Shown: positions 28,271-31,861 of the stretch, one piece after another | How positions within the stretch are numbered: the first letter of the stretch is position 1 | Layout: each line of letters starts with the position of its first letter | Assembly (NCBI GenBank): GCA_003427395.1 | Contig: BFEA01000075.1 | Coordinates: forward strand, 2,177,148 to 2,209,008 | DNA: 31,861 bases | Direction: 5' to 3' | DNA from: Chara braunii | Lineage: Eukaryota > Streptophyta > Charophyceae > Charales > Characeae | Translations under genes and position numbers: made by a program | Notes under the pieces: model-generated | The model's database searches: none | The model's input: only the letters and a program-made list of their open reading frames with translations | What the model was told of the DNA's origin: nothing

Positions 28271-28693
28271 ACAACGATAGTGAGCGTGATCAGTCAAAGG
28301 CCTCATGAGCTCATTAAGGCCGAAAGGGTTGCACGTAACTTGGGTCAAAGGGGTAAAGGAACCATTTGTTGGGGCAAGGGAGTTGAAGGCATCAAACCAA
28401 TTGAATATCGGGGAGATGTTCCTACCACTTCGGATGGCAAGTCGCCAACTCATATTTAAGGCGAACGGTTAAGTAGGAAGCAAAGGAGGATGTGATTTTT
28501 AGATAAATCTTTGAAATGTGTCTATTGTGCTCGAAATAGTCATGGTATAAAATTTTGTAGACGCTTCAAATTGAATGTTGAAAAAGGTAATGTAAGTACA
28601 AATGAGGAAAAAATATGGTTTGACTGGATTAAATTCTCAATCATCATGGTTCACGGGGATAAGAGGAACATTAAAGATGTAATGTTTGAGTGA
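28268..28693 (+). pseudogene. Degenerate retrotransposon gag with CCHC knuckle (first remnant)
   Basis: Two open pieces in different frames. 28268-28459 encodes a basic, Gly-rich segment (VARNLGQRGKG, WGKGVEGIKPI), and 28496-28693 contains LKCVYCARNSHGIKFCRRF with an exact CX2CX4HX4C knuckle at 28517-28558, followed by a polar tail to a TGA at 28691-28693. This order, together with the primer-site-like sequence upstream on the same strand, fits the nucleocapsid end of a Ty3/gypsy-type Gag. It is broken by stops and has no initiator, so it is not functional. Copia-type Gag cannot be excluded. Confidence 0.55.
28517..28558 (+). other. CCHC zinc knuckle (gag remnant 1)
   Basis: CVYCARNSHGIKFC fits CX2CX4HX4C exactly; zinc-binding positions are the two first cysteines, His and the last Cys. 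Confidence 0.75.
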
Positions 28694-29000
28694 ATGTGAA
28701 GTAAGATAAAGTTAGACTGACATTTCACTTGGCTTTATGTTTTGGTCATGAGAAATGAACGCTGTGCGTGGAAGCGAAGGTGACCATCAAGATAGAGATA
28801 TATCGAATCTTTAAAGGATAGTTCATCTTCTTGAAGAGGGGTGAAAAAAAAAAAAAGTCTATCAAAAATAAAAGTTTATCTTTCCGATGACAACTTTTGT
28901 TTCCACTTTCCTAGAGAAATTTGAACTACTGGCATCTATTAATAATTGGGATGAACATAAAATGTTTCCACTTTGAAATGATTTTGTGTATGTAGTTCAT

Positions 29001-29116
29001 AAAACAGTTGAAGCATCAACATTGTCGGATTTTCGAGACGTCATGTTAGAGAAGTTTCAGAAAATAGTTGAATCATCAACATGGTCGGATTTTCGAGACG
29101 CCATGTTAGAGAAGTT
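29001..29116 (+). repeat. 60-bp in-frame tandem duplication
   Basis: AGTTGAAGCATCAACATTGT and CGGATTTTCGAGACGTCATG at 29005-29056 recur exactly 60 bases later with a few substitutions. The duplicated 20-aa segment contains SDFRD-MLEKF. Confidence 0.93.
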
Positions 29117-29679
29117 CTGGCCCGGAGATAAATTCACGACATAAGAGAATTTGGAGAATGTCAAGCGGGATGCATACATGATAGAAAAAAATTTTCTTTT
29201 TGACTTTGAAAAGACCGCTCGTCGGATACAAGTTTTAACAGATAAAGAAATAAAATTTATTTTCCTCACAAATTCTTCAAAGGCAGAGCACCAAAAACTT
29301 ATTTGTGAGGTGACCGACAAATCAGATTGAGTCATGATTTGTTCAAATTTCAACGAAAGGAACTTTAATCAGACACTTCGTCTCCAATTTCGCTTCATGT
29401 AGTCTGAGACACAATGTCGAACTGATAAAAGAAAGGCGAATTCAACCCTCACTTCAATGGTCTCAGAAGTGAGAGGAATGATGAGTGAGATACAGAAGGG
29501 CTTGGGGAAGAAACCAATGATTGATCCGAATCCCATGAGTAGAAAAAGTAAGAAAGTTTGTATGAATAACCTCTCTATGCGAGCTGCTAAAAAGGATGAG
29601 TCTTGACAGTTAATATCTCAAGAACGAGAAAAATGTTGAACGAAGAGAGAAAAAAAAATTGTATTAAAAAAACATTGTG

Positions 29680-29721
29680 TGTAAAAGTTGTGGTATAGTT
29701 GGACATACTCAAAGTAGTTGT
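29680..29721 (+). other. CCHC zinc knuckle (gag remnant 2)
   Basis: CKSCGIVGHTQSSC, a canonical retroviral-type knuckle with the usual Gly before His. Confidence 0.8.
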
Positions 29722-30195
29722 AAGGGGTCAAGAGTCAATGAGAAATAAGTCGTTCAATTTCTGGTTCGATTTTTTCGACTAAACTTGATAATTTTATGTG
29801 AAATTATGACGATCGAGACAAATTTCATAAATATATTGTTCTAAGTTTTGTTGGAGTTTACTATATTCTCGTATTATATGTGTAGTGTTGTTTGAGATAT
29901 TCGGACGAACATATCCAATAAAATTCTTGATATACGTTATATGACTGATGAATTAAATAATTGTGTTTCTTTGTGTACTTGTCATCGTGACTCGGATAAA
30001 TGCAAAAATATGTGATTTTTTTTTGAAGCTTAACCTGACTCTTGGCCGACATTGTGACGTGCTTGCCTTATGAACGTGACAATCATAGACGTGCATTATG
30101 ATGTGTTTTTTTTTTATAAGTTCACTATCCGAAAGGCATGCATGCGGGGTATGTATTTGACTTTATGACATTGAAATTTCGCTTGTTATCATGTC

Positions 30196-30393
30196 ATGAT
30201 GCTTTTTCGAAAAACTGTGAGCTCTGTAGGTGACAGTCCGGCTTGTGCCAGAGTTATACCCCTGGTCCATAGCAAGATATTGTCTTCCACATTTTATGTG
30301 GTTTACGGAAGGAAGACTACACTATCACTGAAAGGGATGAATGTGTGGAAGATGCTCATCAATTTTGATGGTGGTCGGGGTAGTTACCGCTAA
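30196..30393 (+). pseudogene. Possible integrase/pol C-terminal remnant
   Basis: A 66-codon open piece contains STFYVVYGRKTTLSL (about 30286-30330), similar to the SPF-LVYGR-P-LP motif near the end of the integrase region of Ty3/gypsy and copia polyproteins. Nothing else of pol (protease, RT, RNase H, integrase core) is visible. The motif is short, so this stays tentative. Confidence 0.35.
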
Positions 30394-30486
30394 AAACCTT
30401 GGGTTTGGATTTACTGTCAAAACTTAATTGTTTCTAGTGAGGCCGCCTTACTGAGAAAAAAAGTGATCTGGTAACACACCTCCGAC

Positions 30487-30654
30487 TTAGTATTTAAGGC
30501 ACCAGAATCAGAAAGAATTGCTACGTAAATTGCCGAGTATTTAAGGCACCAGGACCAAAAAGAATTGTTGAGTAAATTGTTGAGTATTTAATGTGCTACC
30601 CTATTCATACTGATAAATTGCTGAGTATTTGAGGCACCAGAATTAGAAAGAATG
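30487..30654 (+). repeat. 47-bp degenerate tandem repeat, four copies
   Basis: GAGTATTTAAGGCACCAG-like starts occur at about 30487, 30534, 30581 and 30621. Copies 1, 2 and 4 share AGAAAGAATT/AAAAAGAATT; the third is the most diverged and shortened. Confidence 0.85.
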
Positions 30655-30829
30655 CGGTGAGACTCGAATCTACAGTGAGGTTTGATGTCGAGATGTTATC
30701 TCTTGAAGGGGTTACACAACTGCTCAACGCATATCATAAAATATTCGAAGATGTCTGACACGATACAAAACGTAGTATAATTTCATTGTAACAATTCCAT
30801 GTCGCAGTTGAAATCAATGAAGGGACTCG

Positions 30830-31200
30830 TCAGGGATAGGGCAACTTGTCTTGATCTGCGTTCTCCTTCTGTTATTAGATGAAGTTTGAGAGGTGCGTCT
30901 GCGAGGGGGCAACCCATTTTAATTGATGTTCTCGTGAAAACACTTGTGTTGGTATAGAAAAAAAATCTTATGAGGCAGGGAGGCATGTCTTGATTTACGT
31001 TTTTTTTTTAACTTGTATGGGAATAGAGAGAAGTCTGTCTGCAACAGAGAGACATGTCTCGATCAGAGTTCTCCTCAGTTCATTGAAGGGTATGTATGCG
31101 GCAGAGCAATCTATATTGATCAAATTTATCTTCAAGAATTCCTAAGAGAGTGGTTCGTCTGCGACAATGTTGAATTCAATTTTCTGGTTGTATTACTATT
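30830..31200 (+). repeat. Degenerate tandem repeats of about 60-72 bp
   Basis: A motif of the form GTCTGC-A-AG-G-CA--TCT-GAT--A--TTCT recurs near 30840, 30895, 30975, 31035, 31095 and 31157. Spacing is irregular and conservation weak, so this is an old array and only approximately bounded. Confidence 0.4.
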
Positions 31201-31470
31201 TCGTTTTGTTGGTGAAAATTTTCCGCTTAGTTACGAACGATTATTGGATTGTTATACATTGTGGTAATTGCTCGCACATGGGAGTTTCATACGAATCGTT
31301 ATCTTTGTTAATGATTGATATGTGAACGACGGGGACGTCGTTCAATGGGGTCTAGCAAAGTTGTCGGAGTAGAAACCCTTACAAGGGTATCTCCTTGGGA
31401 TTTTCAATGTCGGACATTGTCCAACTATTGATTGGATTTTGTTTGAATAATTTGACTTGATGAGAATAAA

Positions 31471-31740
31471 GTCTTGCCAAACTTTATTCAAACCTGGTCG
31501 ACGACCGGGAGGCTACGGCGTTTCACATGAAGTTCTGACACATGCGGCCTGTGAGGGCGACGACGAGGATCGATGGTGTGATTGACCGGTCCCCATGTTT
31601 GGCAAGACCACACAACTATGTGGTCGGTTGAAATACTAGGTTTATACCTATGTTACCAATGGTCCGGAGATCGGACATCTCCCCCGAACGTCTCCCCGGA
31701 CGTAAGGTACCCCCATCGTCCGGATTTCCGGATGACGACT
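31471..31740. repeat. Hairpin-rich segment
   Basis: GTCTTGCCAAAC (31471-31482) is the exact reverse complement of 31597-31608. Further perfect stems are GACCACA/TGTGGTC (31606-31625), TAGGT/ACCTA (31637-31650), GTCCG/CGGAC (31662-31676) and TCCGGA/TCCGGA (31719-31732). The function is unknown; candidates include an element terminus or LTR. Confidence 0.7.
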
Positions 31741-31861
31741 TTCTGGCACTAAAAAAAGAAAAAAAGAAAAAAAAAAAAAAACGGTGTTAGGCATGCCATA
31801 AAGACCCCCCATAAAAAAAATCAGAATTTTTCTGAGGATTTTGTAATAGGGTGCTATTTGG
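31741..31861. other. A-rich run and window end; nothing recognised
   Basis: An A-rich stretch (about 31750-31781, interrupted by single G bases) is followed by unremarkable sequence. It could be a retroposon tail on the + strand, but nothing confirms that. Confidence 0.4.

Larger units (their letters stand above)
29001..29748 (+). pseudogene. Degenerate retrotransposon gag with CCHC knuckle (second remnant)
   Basis: The + strand encodes SDFRDAMLEKFWPGDKF near 29085-29140, then KRDAYMIEKNFLFDFEKTA and LTDKEIKFIFL to a TGA at 29328, typical of a charged helical Gag capsid region. After several stops, a short open piece (29668-29748) carries CKSCGIVGHTQSSC, an exact CX2CX4HX4C knuckle at 29680-29721, ending at TAA. 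Frames are broken by indels, notably around the A-rich 29650-29671. A second knuckle 1.1 kb after the first suggests a second, possibly nested, element. Confidence 0.5.

Overview
The window looks like nuclear DNA of a streptophyte (green-lineage) organism, quite possibly a charophyte alga such as Chara. The evidence is one long intronless-looking ubiquitin-pathway gene, abundant microsatellites and minisatellites, a decayed LINE ORF1-like pseudogene (DUF4283-like region plus CCHC knuckle), and decayed LTR-retrotransposon gag pieces with CCHC knuckles and a tRNA-Asp-type primer site. The species guess is inference. It is a draft short-read assembly: single N bases sit inside a tandem array (3850) and a C homopolymer (8816), and the first 69 bases are a sequencing-library artefact (Nextera mate-pair junction).

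Layout. 1-69: artefact. 70-2600: repeat-dense, with (TG)n(AG)n, a polypyrimidine block of about 590 bp, and an inverted-repeat-bounded cassette of diverged units of about 200 bp. 2600-14680: no recognisable gene; strongly A/C-biased on the + strand and full of tandem duplications (89, 150, 27, 103 and 83 bp) and microsatellites. 14777-17422 (minus): the only convincing intact gene, encoding about 881 aa with an F-box-like N terminus, an E2 (UBC) fold without the catalytic cysteine, and a C-terminal ubiquitin-like domain without a diglycine tail. 17423-22700: no recognisable gene; simple repeats and purine-rich stretches. 22708-23911 (+): LINE ORF1-like pseudogene, followed by a 37-bp minisatellite and a perfect 123-bp palindrome. 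24200-31861: AT-richer, G/T-biased, decayed retroelement DNA with a primer-binding-site-like sequence (27090), gag-like remnants with CCHC knuckles (28517, 29680), an integrase-tail-like piece (about 30268), and several short tandem and hairpin arrays.

How the parts work together. There is no operon-like cooperation. The fused protein suggests one polypeptide joining a possible SCF-adaptor motif, a non-catalytic E2 scaffold and a non-conjugable UBL. The rest is mostly mobile-element debris and satellites. One repeat family links the two halves: its units lie in tandem on the + strand at about 1.9-2.4 kb and inverted at about 27.4 kb.
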